64,000 nt of DNA, taken from Planctomycetota bacterium (GTDB lineage Bacteria > Planctomycetota > SZUA-567). How positions within the stretch are numbered: the first letter of the stretch is position 1; each line of letters begins with the position of its first letter. Positions 53,314 through 62,166 of the stretch are shown here, in pieces. The notes under the pieces were generated by a model. That model was not told the DNA's origin. It made no database searches and was given only the letters and a program-made list of their open reading frames with translations. The stretch is from assembly GCA_020060765.1 (NCBI GenBank), contig JAGUZQ010000057.1, positions 37,415-101,414 of the forward strand. Direction: 5' to 3'. The translations under genes and the position numbers were made by a program.

Positions 53314-53350
53314 AAAAAAAAGTCGGCAGGCAAAATCCGCCCGCCGACTT
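53314..53350 (-). terminator. Rho-independent terminator after the phosphofructokinase gene
   Basis: On the minus strand, AAGTCGGCGGGC pairs with GCCTGCCGACTT (one mismatch), followed by eight T residues (complement of A run 53314-53321). Confidence 0.9.
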
Positions 53351-53372
53351 ATCCTGATGAATCGTACTGACG

Positions 53373-54572
53373 TTACGCTTTCGGCGCGATCCAGTCGAAA
53401 GTGGTGAAGTTGCTGATTTCCCCCAGCAGCGGCCGGGCGTAGTCGAGAAACGCCGGAGTGATGAAGTTGCCTGCGGCGTTGATGAATTCCGGCGGCATGG
53501 GTTTCGCGCGCACCGCCACGTCCGACAGCTTCGCCTGGCCGAGCGTGGTCTTGTATGCGCCTTTCGGACGTTCGAGCGTAACCATCACGCCGCTGGTGCC
53601 GGAAGTCGCCAGTCGCACCGCTTCCTGTCCGCAGGCGTAGGCTTCTTCCCGGTCAAGCGGGGAGACGCGGTCGCTGGCGCACATCTGTAACGATTCCGTG
53701 ACCTCGAATTCGCCCCGGATTTTCAGCGCGGCGCACACCATGCGGTGGATCTGCATCGCGGCGGAGCTGCCGCCCATCGCGCCGAATTCGACGTTGTTGA
53801 ACTTGTCGCGGGTCTGCGCGGCGCTGACGGGGGTGCCGTCTTCAAAAGTAATGCCCTCGCCGCAGACGATGGAGCAGAAGCCGTATTTCGAGATGCACTT
53901 CTCTACGTCGGCGATGCACTGCTCCTGCGAAAAATGCTTTTCCGGCATATAGATCAGGTGCGGCGCGTCGGCTTCGTTCTTTTTTGCAAGAGCTGCGGCG
54001 GCAGGCAGCCAACCCGCTTCGCGGCCGACGGTCTGGAAGACCGCGAGCTTGTCCACGCGCTGCATGTCGCGCGCGAGAATTCCTTCCTGCGCCACCGAGC
54101 GGGCGACGTAGGTCGCGGCGCTGCCGTAGCCGGGGGTGTGGTCGGTGCCGAAGAGGTCGTTGTCGACGGTCTTGGGCACGCCCACGCCGCGCAGGTCGTA
54201 ACCTTCCTTGCGGCAGTATTCCTCGACGCGGTGGATAGTGTCCATGGTGTCGTTGCCGCCGATGAGGAAGAAAAAGCGGATGTTATGCTTCTTGAAACCG
54301 GCGAGGATTTTCGGGAAGTCCCCGTCCTTGACCTTGTGACGGCAGCTCCCCAGCGCGGAGGAGGGCGTAACCCTGACCCCGTCAAGCGTGGCGCGACTCT
54401 GTCTGCCCAGATCGACGAGATTGTCTTCCATAAACCCTTCGATGCCGAAGCGCATTCCGTAGACGTTTTCGATCTTGTCCGCCTTGAGCGCGGCGTCGAC
54501 TACGCCGATGAGGCTGGCGTTGATAACCGAAGTCGGCCCGCCCGACTGCCCGATGATTGCGTTTCCTTTCAT
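53373..54572 (-). CDS. pfp: 6-phosphofructokinase, pyrophosphate-dependent type
   Basis: 399 residues. The donor-site signature reads GGNDTMDT and PKTVDND. Asp follows the second position of the GGxD loop, and Lys replaces the Gly of ATP enzymes in GTIDND. These two changes mark PPi use. Other motifs are GQSGGPTSVINASL at the start and VGREAGWLPA. It phosphorylates fructose-6-phosphate reversibly, which saves ATP in fermenting cells. ATG at 54572 has AAAGGA six bases upstream, better than an upstream ATG at 54593. A strong terminator follows. Confidence 0.9.
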   Translation of the reverse strand: MKGNAIIGQSGGPTSVINASLIGVVDAALKADKIENVYGMRFGIEGFMEDNLVDLGRQSRATLDGVRVTPSSALGSCRHKVKDGDFPKILAGFKKHNIRFFFLIGGNDTMDTIHRVEEYCRKEGYDLRGVGVPKTVDNDLFGTDHTPGYGSAATYVARSVAQEGILARDMQRVDKLAVFQTVGREAGWLPAAAALAKKNEADAPHLIYMPEKHFSQEQCIADVEKCISKYGFCSIVCGEGITFEDGTPVSAAQTRDKFNNVEFGAMGGSSAAMQIHRMVCAALKIRGEFEVTESLQMCASDRVSPLDREEAYACGQEAVRLATSGTSGVMVTLERPKGAYKTTLGQAKLSDVAVRAKPMPPEFINAAGNFITPAFLDYARPLLGEISNFTTFDWIAPKA

Positions 54573-54624
54573 AAGCTTTCCTTTCATAAACAACTGTCAG
54601 TCCCAAGGTTGACATCGTAGGCTT

Positions 54625-55449
54625 TCAGGCCAACTCCCCGGGTTTGCAAACAAATGCATCATGAATCTTGACAATTCGCTCTGCTTCCGGAATGATTTTT
54701 TTCGTACCAAGGTTTTCGATAAATTGGCAAGTTGCAAAAGCCGCGCTTTGCTGTTCGTAATCCTGTTCCCACTTCCGAAATTTCTGTTCTTCGTCCCGGT
54801 TTTTCCAAGGGAACCTAAATGGCGGACACGGCGCTCCGCAGCGCCAATGTTTAGGAGTCAGGCGCGCACGGAAACATTCCTGCATGCGGCAAAGTTTAAC
54901 GTAAAGCGGATCACAACCGAAGCGCTCCAGCAAGTTTTTCGTTTCATCCGAAGCCGGTTCGTAAAGAGCGCTGGTAACAAGACAGCGATAACCGTTGGCG
55001 GTGCGGTATAGGCGAACGCCCAAATTTCTTTCCTGAGCAACTTGCAGAGTAAGTCGCTCACGAATCTCTGTTTCCGGATATGGGGCTCTTCGCAACCAGC
55101 GCATAAGCTGTCCCCACAAAGATTCGCCTGAGGGGAAATCCAGATCAATAAACATGACTTGGGCGGTGTTCAGGATCAGAGAGCCATAACTGTTGCGGGT
55201 GACAACGGCTTCTAATTTTTCTTCCTGGTGATATTCTTCTTTGACTTCCTCCCGCAAGGGGCGTTCGGCATAGGGATAATGGTTTGCATCGGATTGCCCC
55301 GTTAGCTTACGTTTCAATTCTTCCAGTCGGTCTTTCGCCTGGAGAGAGGCGTCGTCTTCGCTGAGATTCGATCCGCCGAAACAGGCGACTTTCCAATCTA
55401 TTTGCGGCACATCACCTTCTGCCCTGCTCCAATAGCGATAAATTTTCAT
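54625..55449 (-). CDS. Conserved-looking protein of unknown function
   Basis: 274 residues, soluble, no signal peptide. The N-terminus (MKIYRYWSRAEG) and the central MFIDLDFPSGE followed by GVRLYRTANGYRCLVTS suggest a nucleotide- or nucleic-acid-linked alpha/beta fold, with a Cys-rich patch later (RCGAPCPPFRFPWKNR). Base composition is lower in G+C than its neighbours. ATG at 55447-55449 with AAGG nine bases upstream. It follows the glutamine-amidotransferase-like gene by 51 bases. The pattern DLD followed by RLYRT is reminiscent of archaeal-type primase small subunits, but this is not strong enough to name it. Confidence 0.6.
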   Translation of the reverse strand: MKIYRYWSRAEGDVPQIDWKVACFGGSNLSEDDASLQAKDRLEELKRKLTGQSDANHYPYAERPLREEVKEEYHQEEKLEAVVTRNSYGSLILNTAQVMFIDLDFPSGESLWGQLMRWLRRAPYPETEIRERLTLQVAQERNLGVRLYRTANGYRCLVTSALYEPASDETKNLLERFGCDPLYVKLCRMQECFRARLTPKHWRCGAPCPPFRFPWKNRDEEQKFRKWEQDYEQQSAAFATCQFIENLGTKKIIPEAERIVKIHDAFVCKPGELA

Positions 55450-55500
55450 GTTGCCAACCTTTTTTCTTTAATCCTGCGCGGTGGCAGCCGCAAGAGGTAT

Positions 55501-56250
55501 TCATGCGCTTCCCAACACCCACCGCACCAGTTGCGCGAAGAATTGCGCGTACCACGCGCCTACTTCGATAAAGTCGCATTCCATCTTTACGGTCACGCGT
55601 TCGTCGCCCCAGTCGACCCAGCCGCCGACCCAGTGCGGCGCTACGTCGGTGGCCAAGCACGCGCTGCGCCCGCAACCGCCTGCGCCGTCTTTCACCACCA
55701 GCAGCGGCACCCTTTCCCCGGTCGAGAATTCCGGCTTGCCGTTTACGATTTTCACGTGGCACTTTTCCGCTTCCAGCAAAACCGTGGCGTCGGGCCGCGC
55801 CTTGAACTCGTTATAGCCGCCGATGCCGGGCGGGGTGTCGAAGGGCAGCCCCGACAGGATTTCATGCTCCGCGATTTTCCGCACCAGCATCAATTGCGAC
55901 CAGTTGCGCCGGTCGTCGGCGTCAGACATTTCCACCGGCAGAAGGTCGGCCAGCGGCGTCTGGTCGTAATCGCCGCCGAGGCCGTGATAGCTTTCCCATC
56001 CCCCCAGCATCAGCAGCCCCGCCCCGTTTTTCACCCGCGCGCAGAGCCTGTCCATATCCTCCGGCGAAAACATCGAAGACATGTAATCGCTGAGAATGTA
56101 AAGGCCGACGTCTTCGGCGAAAATCTCGCGCGGCGGTTTCCGTTCCGACGGCACGTAAATGAACGGCAGCTTTTCCCTCGTGAGAATCCCGGCCAGATAA
56201 TTGGCTGGCCCCGGCAGGGAGGTGTCGCCAAGGTAGGCAACTTTTTTCAT
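55501..56250 (-). CDS. Glutamine-amidotransferase-like protein (PF07090-like)
   Basis: 249 residues. Class I GATase-like fold: VAYLGDTSLPGPANYLAG at the start, VGLYILSDY, then GGWESYHGLGGDYDQTPLAD, a signature of the putative glutamine amidotransferase family often found with glycan or trehalose-utilisation genes. The nucleophile Cys of true amidotransferases is not in its usual elbow (LMLGGWESY), so hydrolysis of glutamine is doubtful. ATG at 56248-56250 with AGGA eight bases upstream. Function unknown; protein-protein or ligand sensing is possible. Confidence 0.75.
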   Translation of the reverse strand: MKKVAYLGDTSLPGPANYLAGILTREKLPFIYVPSERKPPREIFAEDVGLYILSDYMSSMFSPEDMDRLCARVKNGAGLLMLGGWESYHGLGGDYDQTPLADLLPVEMSDADDRRNWSQLMLVRKIAEHEILSGLPFDTPPGIGGYNEFKARPDATVLLEAEKCHVKIVNGKPEFSTGERVPLLVVKDGAGGCGRSACLATDVAPHWVGGWVDWGDERVTVKMECDFIEVGAWYAQFFAQLVRWVLGSA

Positions 56251-56292
56251 TTTGCATTCCTGTTGTGATATGGAGCCAATAATTTCCGCCGC

Positions 56293-56967
56293 CTATTCGC
56301 CGTCGGCACCGGACATGCCCTCATCGATCGCCTTGCGGATTTCCGCCGCTATGTTTACCTTGAATTCTCCGCTTTCAACGCTTGCCATGTCAGCCGCTTC
56401 TTTCATTTTCAACAGGCAGCGCCTCAGTTCCTCGACGGTGACGGTTTCCTTCAATTTTATAATTTCATTGCTTTTGTCGTCGCTGGTCTTGTCCGAAATA
56501 ATCGCCATGATTTCGTCGGTGGTCGTTTTGTCGATCTTCTTTTCGATCAGGCCTCGCGAGAACCTGCTTAGAGTCATGCGACCTTCATTCTTTTCTTCTT
56601 CCGGAAGTTCCGATGAGGTGAGATAGCGCAGGTCGAATATCCTGGTACCGATAACTCCCGGCAGATACCCGTCGGTTAGCTTTTTCATGATTTTTTCCAG
56701 CTGTTTCTGCGAAACCTTGCCGTCCATCGCTTTCTGCACGACTTCCCGGATCGGCTTCATTGCGCTTTCGAGTTCCTCCCCGGACAATCCCATGCCAACC
56801 AGGGCGGATTCGGCGACGTTGCAGGCGAATGCCCCGCCTATCGATTTAAAATTTTTGTAAACGTAATATCCGCCTCCCAGCAACATGAGAAACAGCACGA
56901 GACACACAACCGCGCCCCATTTCAGACAGCCCGAACCATTGTTTTTCTCTTTTCCGATCTCGGCCAT
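56293..56967 (-). CDS. Single-pass membrane protein of unknown function
   Basis: 224 residues. A short polar N-terminus (MAEIGKEKNNGSGCLKWG) leads into one membrane helix (AVVCLVLFLMLLGGGYYVYK). The rest is a charged, mainly helical domain outside the cytoplasm, with DKTTTDEIMAIISDKTSDDK. ATG at 56965-56967 with AAGGGA upstream. It lies between the PIG-L and GATase-like genes in the same direction. No family is recognised. Confidence 0.65.
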   Translation of the reverse strand: MAEIGKEKNNGSGCLKWGAVVCLVLFLMLLGGGYYVYKNFKSIGGAFACNVAESALVGMGLSGEELESAMKPIREVVQKAMDGKVSQKQLEKIMKKLTDGYLPGVIGTRIFDLRYLTSSELPEEEKNEGRMTLSRFSRGLIEKKIDKTTTDEIMAIISDKTSDDKSNEIIKLKETVTVEELRRCLLKMKEAADMASVESGEFKVNIAAEIRKAIDEGMSGADGE

Positions 56968-57004
56968 TTTACTTTCCCTTTTTGCTGACTATTTGGACAA
57001 GAAA

Positions 57005-57805
57005 CTACGCAAACAGCTTCTTATACACGTTCGGGTCATAAATCGCGAAGTTAAGATTGCGCGAAAATTCCACCGCTCCCGCCTTGCGCACCGCTTCGAC
57101 CGTCGCGGCGATCTGTTTCTGCGACACGTAAGCCGCGACCGAGTCGAGTTTCTTCTTGAACAGTTCCTCGTCGCCTTCCAGCATCAACTCCGGGTTGCCG
57201 TCCAGCGCCACGTAGATCGGGTATTCGTACATTACCGGCAACGCGCAGGGCTTGCCCAGTTCCGGCCAGATGTCGCCGGAAGCGTGGTAGATCGAAATCA
57301 GCAGGTCTTTATAAACCGCCTGGTGGTCGGGGTGCAGGTCGGTGCTGGCAGGGGTGAAGATGCGCGCGGGGGAGAGCTGGCGAATCCAGTAAGTAAAATG
57401 ATTCTGCAAGCCGGTCATGCCGCAGAGTTCCGGGTCGCCTGCCTGCGCGGCGCGGCGGCCAATATAGTTGTAAAGCTGCCCGTCGGGAAAATCGAGATAA
57501 TGCACATTGCATTCCGGCAGCCCTAAAATCTTATACGAATCGATGGTTTCCTTTTTCCTGATTTCCGAAATCGTGTCTTTCTGCGCGAGGTCGCAATAGC
57601 CCATGCCGCCGTCGCTGGTGATGAGGATATGCACGTCGAAACCTTCCGCCGCCGCCTGGGCGATAGTCATACCTGCGCCGACATTGGCGTCGTCGTCGTG
57701 CGGGCAGACAAACAGAAGGGTTTCTCCCTTACCCGCGCCCAGGCTTTCAGACAGGGTGGAAAAAGACCGGATGCCATTTCCAGTCAATAGTTTGCATCTG
57801 CTCAT
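57005..57805 (-). CDS. PIG-L/LmbE-type deacetylase
   Basis: 266 residues. The zinc-binding signature is FVCPHDDDANVGAG (H-x-D-D), with a later His in DLHPDHQAV, and ITSDGGMG between them. Family members remove acetyl groups from N-acetylglucosamine-containing compounds such as GlcNAc-inositol or bacillithiol precursors. ATG at 57803-57805 with AGGAG six bases upstream. No thiol- or GPI-type synthesis genes are near, so a glycan-deacetylating role is more likely but not shown. Confidence 0.88.
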   Translation of the reverse strand: MSRCKLLTGNGIRSFSTLSESLGAGKGETLLFVCPHDDDANVGAGMTIAQAAAEGFDVHILITSDGGMGYCDLAQKDTISEIRKKETIDSYKILGLPECNVHYLDFPDGQLYNYIGRRAAQAGDPELCGMTGLQNHFTYWIRQLSPARIFTPASTDLHPDHQAVYKDLLISIYHASGDIWPELGKPCALPVMYEYPIYVALDGNPELMLEGDEELFKKKLDSVAAYVSQKQIAATVEAVRKAGAVEFSRNLNFAIYDPNVYKKLFA

Positions 57806-57935
57806 GGTTGCTCCTGGATGGTTTCTCTTCGGGTTATAAAACAGGTGCTGATTATCAGCAAAGTAAGGTAAACGCGAGTCGATGTCAATGCAAAATCAGA
57901 TAAAATCGCATATGTGTTACTTCGCGTAAAAGGGA

Positions 57936-59465
57936 TTATTCCGCCGGTTCCTCGTCTTTATTTTCCGGCTCGACATTAAAGGGTTTTATCTCGATTTCTT
58001 TATTGTTTACGGAAACAGCGGCAAGTTCCAGCTTTCCCAGTACCGACAGCATGGTGGCTTCTTTACCTGCGCCGACGCGGATATGGGTGGCGTTGATTTC
58101 GGTTTCGTTCCAGGTGGCGTCGACGGGAACCCATTTTCCGTCCAGCACGACCTCGTCCCAGGCGTGCCAGGCGAAGGCGCGCATTTCGTCGCCCATGTAG
58201 ATCAAGCCGCCGATCTGACGGGTGGGGATGCCGCAACTCCTTGCCAGCGCAGCAAATAGCAGGGAATGCTCGCTGCAGTCGCCTTTGCGCACCCGGATGA
58301 TGTCCAGAACGGTAGGCGGATTGGAGTGATAGTCGTCCTCGATAAAATCGCTGACGAATTTGACAATATTCGCCACTTTTTCCTGCTCTGTGACAGCGTT
58401 GCCAATGGCTTTTTGCGCCAATTCCTTCACTTCCGGCTGAGTGATGGGATATTCCACGGTTTCGCGCAGATTGTCGGCGATTTCCTCTTCTGTCGCCGCA
58501 GCTGACTGACCGAATTCCTTGCCCAGGCGCAGGGTCGTGACTTTGCGTGCCTCATCCCAGGTGGCTTGCTGACAGGCGGCGGATTCGAGTTTTGCCGCGC
58601 CTTCGCCGCGCGCTTCCAGCACCAGGCTGGTAATTTCTTTCGGATCGCCGATAGCTGCATTAAGCGGAACACTGCCGAACAGGAACAGATCCTGGCCATA
58701 TTCGATTTTTTTAGCGATATCCTCCGGCTCCAGCCGCGCCTCGAACAGGCCGCCCAGCACCATGGAGCACACTTTGCCGGCGGGATCGATCCGCGCCACG
58801 CCGAGGTCACCCATTTTTTCCGACGCATACTTGACCTCGTAAAACGGCGCTTTCACCCCGCCGACCAGGCTGTGCTTTAGTGATATAACCGTGTAGGAAT
58901 CGACCAGCAGGCGCAACTCGTCATAATCCAGATTGAGGACAGGCAAAACCTCTCCCGGCTTGGGTTTGGCAAGTATCCAGATATTGGGCGCCAGCAGGTC
59001 GGCGAGAGTATAATCGATTGCGCCCAGGTAGCGCGTGCGGGTCTGACCCGCCTCCTCGATTTTCGCCTCGAAATTTCCCTCCTTGCCGGAGAGGAAAACC
59101 TTTTTCGCGCCGCGCCCGGTATTCTCGGAATTCCACGAGGACAGAAGGGCGTAAGGCGGTTGCGCGGCAAAAACTTTTTCACTCTCCACCCGCATTTCCG
59201 TTTTTTGCCCCATCGCCGCCAGCAGCATGACAACATTTTCCTTGCAGATATAACTCTCGCGCCCCTCCCGCGCCTCTTTGCATATGGCAGTTTGCACATA
59301 ACCGAGTTTGGTCTTCCCCATGTACATGCCATACCATAATTCGCCGAGGTTTTGCGCAATCATTTCCGGGGAGATTTCCGGATGCGGCGGCAGTTCGCGT
59401 TCGCCGGAGTGAGCCGGGAAGGAAAATACCAGCAGAAGCAGACAGGCAAAGAAAACTTTTTTCAT
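57936..59465 (-). CDS. Secreted transglutaminase-like protein
   Basis: 509 residues. The signal peptide is KKVFFACLLLLVFSFPAHSG, so ATG at 59463-59465 is chosen, with GGAG seven bases upstream. About 300 residues of beta-rich sequence precede the transglutaminase-like core. The core holds Cys in RKGDCSEHSLLFAAL, His in AFAWHAWDEVV and Asp in VPVDATWNE, a complete Cys-His-Asp triad. Such proteins in bacteria are usually proteases or amidases of the periplasm. It stands alone, with an empty 285-base gap upstream that holds only repeat B copy 4. Confidence 0.87.
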   Translation of the reverse strand: MKKVFFACLLLLVFSFPAHSGERELPPHPEISPEMIAQNLGELWYGMYMGKTKLGYVQTAICKEAREGRESYICKENVVMLLAAMGQKTEMRVESEKVFAAQPPYALLSSWNSENTGRGAKKVFLSGKEGNFEAKIEEAGQTRTRYLGAIDYTLADLLAPNIWILAKPKPGEVLPVLNLDYDELRLLVDSYTVISLKHSLVGGVKAPFYEVKYASEKMGDLGVARIDPAGKVCSMVLGGLFEARLEPEDIAKKIEYGQDLFLFGSVPLNAAIGDPKEITSLVLEARGEGAAKLESAACQQATWDEARKVTTLRLGKEFGQSAAATEEEIADNLRETVEYPITQPEVKELAQKAIGNAVTEQEKVANIVKFVSDFIEDDYHSNPPTVLDIIRVRKGDCSEHSLLFAALARSCGIPTRQIGGLIYMGDEMRAFAWHAWDEVVLDGKWVPVDATWNETEINATHIRVGAGKEATMLSVLGKLELAAVSVNNKEIEIKPFNVEPENKDEEPAE

Positions 59466-59646
59466 TTTAAGCTCCCGAACCCGAAAAACCGAACTATCAG
59501 CAATGGTCACACGGTAAAGCAAGAGGCCGCCAGTGTCAATCCGAAACCACGGGTGGCGGGTCGCCACTGACTTATTACGCAAGCGCTTTTGTAAGCACCA
59601 AACTTTCGCGCTCCCTTCGTTCGCGGATTAACCTCTGCCGTGAGAA

Positions 59647-59674
59647 CGTCATTCCCGCGCAGGCGGGAATGACG
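59647..59674. repeat. Dispersed palindromic repeat family B, half-size copy 4
   Basis: CGTCATTCCCGC and GCGGGAATGACG flank GCAG, a perfect 12-base palindrome. This is one arm-hairpin of the intact copy at 50419, between divergent transglutaminase and EIIA genes. Confidence 0.8.
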
Positions 59675-59750
59675 GTTCATACAGCGCCCTCTTGCCAAAG
59701 CCGCGCAACGGTGATATGATTCCGCTTTCATTATTGCCGGAGGCGCGCGG

Positions 59751-60257
59751 TTGTACATTTCCCGTTATCTGAAACCGGAATACGTCAGGCTGGGGCTGGT
59801 GCACGGCCACCGCGACGAAATCGACCCCGAAAAGGACGAAGCCAAGGAAAAGCTGCGCCTGAAAGAGGCGGTAGTGGAGGAGTTGACCGACCTGTTTGTC
59901 GAGACCGGAGTGGTGCGCAACCGCCACAAGTTTTTCCTCGATCTCTGGAACCGCGAGAAAAAGGCCAGCACCGCCGTCGGCGACGGCATCGCGGTGCCGC
60001 ATGTGCGCAGTATGCAACCGCAGAAAATGGCTATCGTTTTCGCGCGCAGCGTCGACGGCGTGGAATACGATTCGCCCGACGGCGAACCGGTGCACATCTT
60101 TTTCGGCATCACCGCCCCGCCCTACGACGACAAGGCATTTCTCTATTTCTACAAGTGGATCGCGCAGAGTTTCCTGCAGGAAGACTGGCTGCACGGAGCG
60201 CTCCTGCACGCCGAAGACGAGCACGAAATCATCGGCATCCTATCTGGATTGCAGTGA
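59751..60257 (+). CDS. PTS EIIA-type regulatory protein (fructose/nitrogen class)
   Basis: 168 residues. The EIIA phosphorylation site is H84 in VGDGIAVPHVRS, and VHIFFGITAPPYDD with a C-terminal helix completes the mannitol/fructose/PtsN fold. The start is TTG at 59751 with GGAGG five bases upstream. There is no transport EIIB or EIIC gene beside it, so it is probably regulatory like PtsN. Its last 29 bases overlap the convergent membrane protein gene. An extra N-terminal stretch with VHGHRDEIDPEKDE is of unknown use. Confidence 0.82.
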   Translation: MYISRYLKPEYVRLGLVHGHRDEIDPEKDEAKEKLRLKEAVVEELTDLFVETGVVRNRHKFFLDLWNREKKASTAVGDGIAVPHVRSMQPQKMAIVFARSVDGVEYDSPDGEPVHIFFGITAPPYDDKAFLYFYKWIAQSFLQEDWLHGALLHAEDEHEIIGILSGLQ

Positions 60258-62163
60258 ATTTCCGCCGCCAGACCTTGAACGTCTCGTTTTCGTAGACCGG
60301 CGCGAAATCGTTTGGCAGAGGCTCCAGCCCCGCCACGCTCCTGTCTTTCGTCAGTACGATCAGGTCGAGCTTGCGGGTGATGCCGGGCGGCGTCGCGGCG
60401 AATTTTTCCAGCAGCCGCTTTTCCTCGCTCAACGGCAGCGCCAGCAGCCAGTTTTCGTAAACCGAGGACGCGGCGATCTTTCCGCGTATTTCCGGCGTAT
60501 ACTCGTCCAGGCTGGAAAACGCGTGCGCGCTGGACGCCTGGTATTTATTGAGCGACAGCCAGAAATTCAGGACGTAGCGCCGCTGGATGAATTCGCGGAA
60601 CTGTTCCGTCGTCATGCCCAGCATTTTGCAGAACTCGATCAGCCGCGATTCGACCTCCGCGTCCGGCACGACAGACAGGAAGGGTTCGGCCAGGAACATT
60701 TCCCTGTCGCGGAAAGTCAGCCACCACGACATGAACTGGTGGTCGAAAGTCGCCGCCACCTTGACGCCGTAATAGTCGTCCTTCTCCAATTCCGCCGCCA
60801 GCGCCGCGAAGTCGCGCCGGTAATGGCGCAGCGAATCCCATTCCGGATAATCCCTGGTAGCACGCATGTGGTCACTTTTCCTCACCGCCTTGTCAGCGTC
60901 CTTATACGTGCCTTTCAAGGCGACAAAAAACAGGGCGACAACCAGTAATGCTTTCAGTGCCGCGAAAAGCCGAGCCCATTTCGGAAAACACAGCCGCGTG
61001 CGCTGCAGGTTTCCCGCCAGCATTTCCAGCCCCATCGCCAGCGCCGCCAGCAAGGCATACGACGTCAGCATGATCAGCCGCAAGCGGAAATGATAAGGCT
61101 GGGCGCATTTGCCAGTCGCGATGCAGAACAGCGGCAGTGCGAAAAAAGAAATCGCCGACAAGGCGGAAAGCAGCAGCAGCCCCTGCGAAATCGCCTTTTC
61201 CGGTCTTTCTTCAGGGAAATGCTTGCGGCGGTTAGCCTGATAAAACGCGGCCATAACCGGCGGCAGGACTACCGCCAGCAGGGTCTGTAAAATATTCGTT
61301 GCCTCGAACAGCGGCGCGAAACGGCTTACCGCAAAAATGCCAAACCGGCGCGGCACGTCCGGATTTTCACCCAGGCGCTGCCAGATAAACGGCGCGGAAA
61401 AAAGCAGGCACGCCCCGCCGCAGATGGCGAAATTGAGCAGCAATCCGCATCGATTTTCTTTTTTAGCGCCAAGCAGGAACAAGCCCTGTCCCGCCAGCAC
61501 GGTCAGCATAATAAACGCGAGATGAATATCGGCCTGGATCAGCGCGGCAAATGCCAGCCCGGTTCCGACCCACAGGATTTTCCGTTTGCGCCAGTCTTCG
61601 CGAAACAGCAGCAACATTGCCGTGAGTGCGGCGAGGAAAAATATCTCGCTGACAAAAGGCCGCGGAATCCGCCAGCCCCAGAACCGGATTTTCATATCCA
61701 GCGGTTCGGAATTGAATTGCAACGCCCCGCACACCAGCAACACCGCCAGCCCCAGCGCCAGACTCCTGCGCGCGCCCAGCAGTTGAAACATTTTCGCAAA
61801 CAGGAAAAACGCCGCCAGCGCGCAGAGGAAATCTCCGATAATGAAACCCGCCGCGCCGCACAGTCGGAAGAACAGCGCGTGCGGCAGAACCGAGGCGAAA
61901 GGAAAAGACCGTACGCCATTGCCGGCGTTTTCGTGCGTCACGCTTTCGCGCAGGTCGAAATCGCCCAGCGCTTTGATCAGCGGGAAATACTGGATGTCAT
62001 CGCCGCGATAAAGCGCGCCGGTTTCCAGCGGCTCCTCCGGTCGCTCATAAGCGCGCAGCAGCCAGTAACTACCCGCCTTCGCCAGCACAAGCAGCACGCA
62101 GGCCAGCAGAAATAAATCGCGGTAGAAGGGCGGACGCTTGTCGGAACTAGGCAACGGCTCCAT
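60229..62163 (-). CDS. Polytopic inner-membrane protein of unknown function
   Basis: 644 residues with about ten hydrophobic segments over the first 430 residues (for example LFLLACVLLVLAKAGSYWLL, RSLALGLAVLLVCGALQF, LWVGTGLAFAALIQADIHL), then a soluble C-terminal domain of about 200 residues. An acidic pattern early on (RGDDIQYFPL) recalls the DxD region of GT-C glycosyltransferases, but I cannot confirm that. ATG at 62161-62163, three bases after the amidohydrolase stop. It may act in envelope glycan synthesis. The 3' end overlaps the EIIA gene. Confidence 0.75.
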   Translation of the reverse strand: MEPLPSSDKRPPFYRDLFLLACVLLVLAKAGSYWLLRAYERPEEPLETGALYRGDDIQYFPLIKALGDFDLRESVTHENAGNGVRSFPFASVLPHALFFRLCGAAGFIIGDFLCALAAFFLFAKMFQLLGARRSLALGLAVLLVCGALQFNSEPLDMKIRFWGWRIPRPFVSEIFFLAALTAMLLLFREDWRKRKILWVGTGLAFAALIQADIHLAFIMLTVLAGQGLFLLGAKKENRCGLLLNFAICGGACLLFSAPFIWQRLGENPDVPRRFGIFAVSRFAPLFEATNILQTLLAVVLPPVMAAFYQANRRKHFPEERPEKAISQGLLLLSALSAISFFALPLFCIATGKCAQPYHFRLRLIMLTSYALLAALAMGLEMLAGNLQRTRLCFPKWARLFAALKALLVVALFFVALKGTYKDADKAVRKSDHMRATRDYPEWDSLRHYRRDFAALAAELEKDDYYGVKVAATFDHQFMSWWLTFRDREMFLAEPFLSVVPDAEVESRLIEFCKMLGMTTEQFREFIQRRYVLNFWLSLNKYQASSAHAFSSLDEYTPEIRGKIAASSVYENWLLALPLSEEKRLLEKFAATPPGITRKLDLIVLTKDRSVAGLEPLPNDFAPVYENETFKVWRRKFTAIQIGCR

Positions 62164-62166
62164 CGC

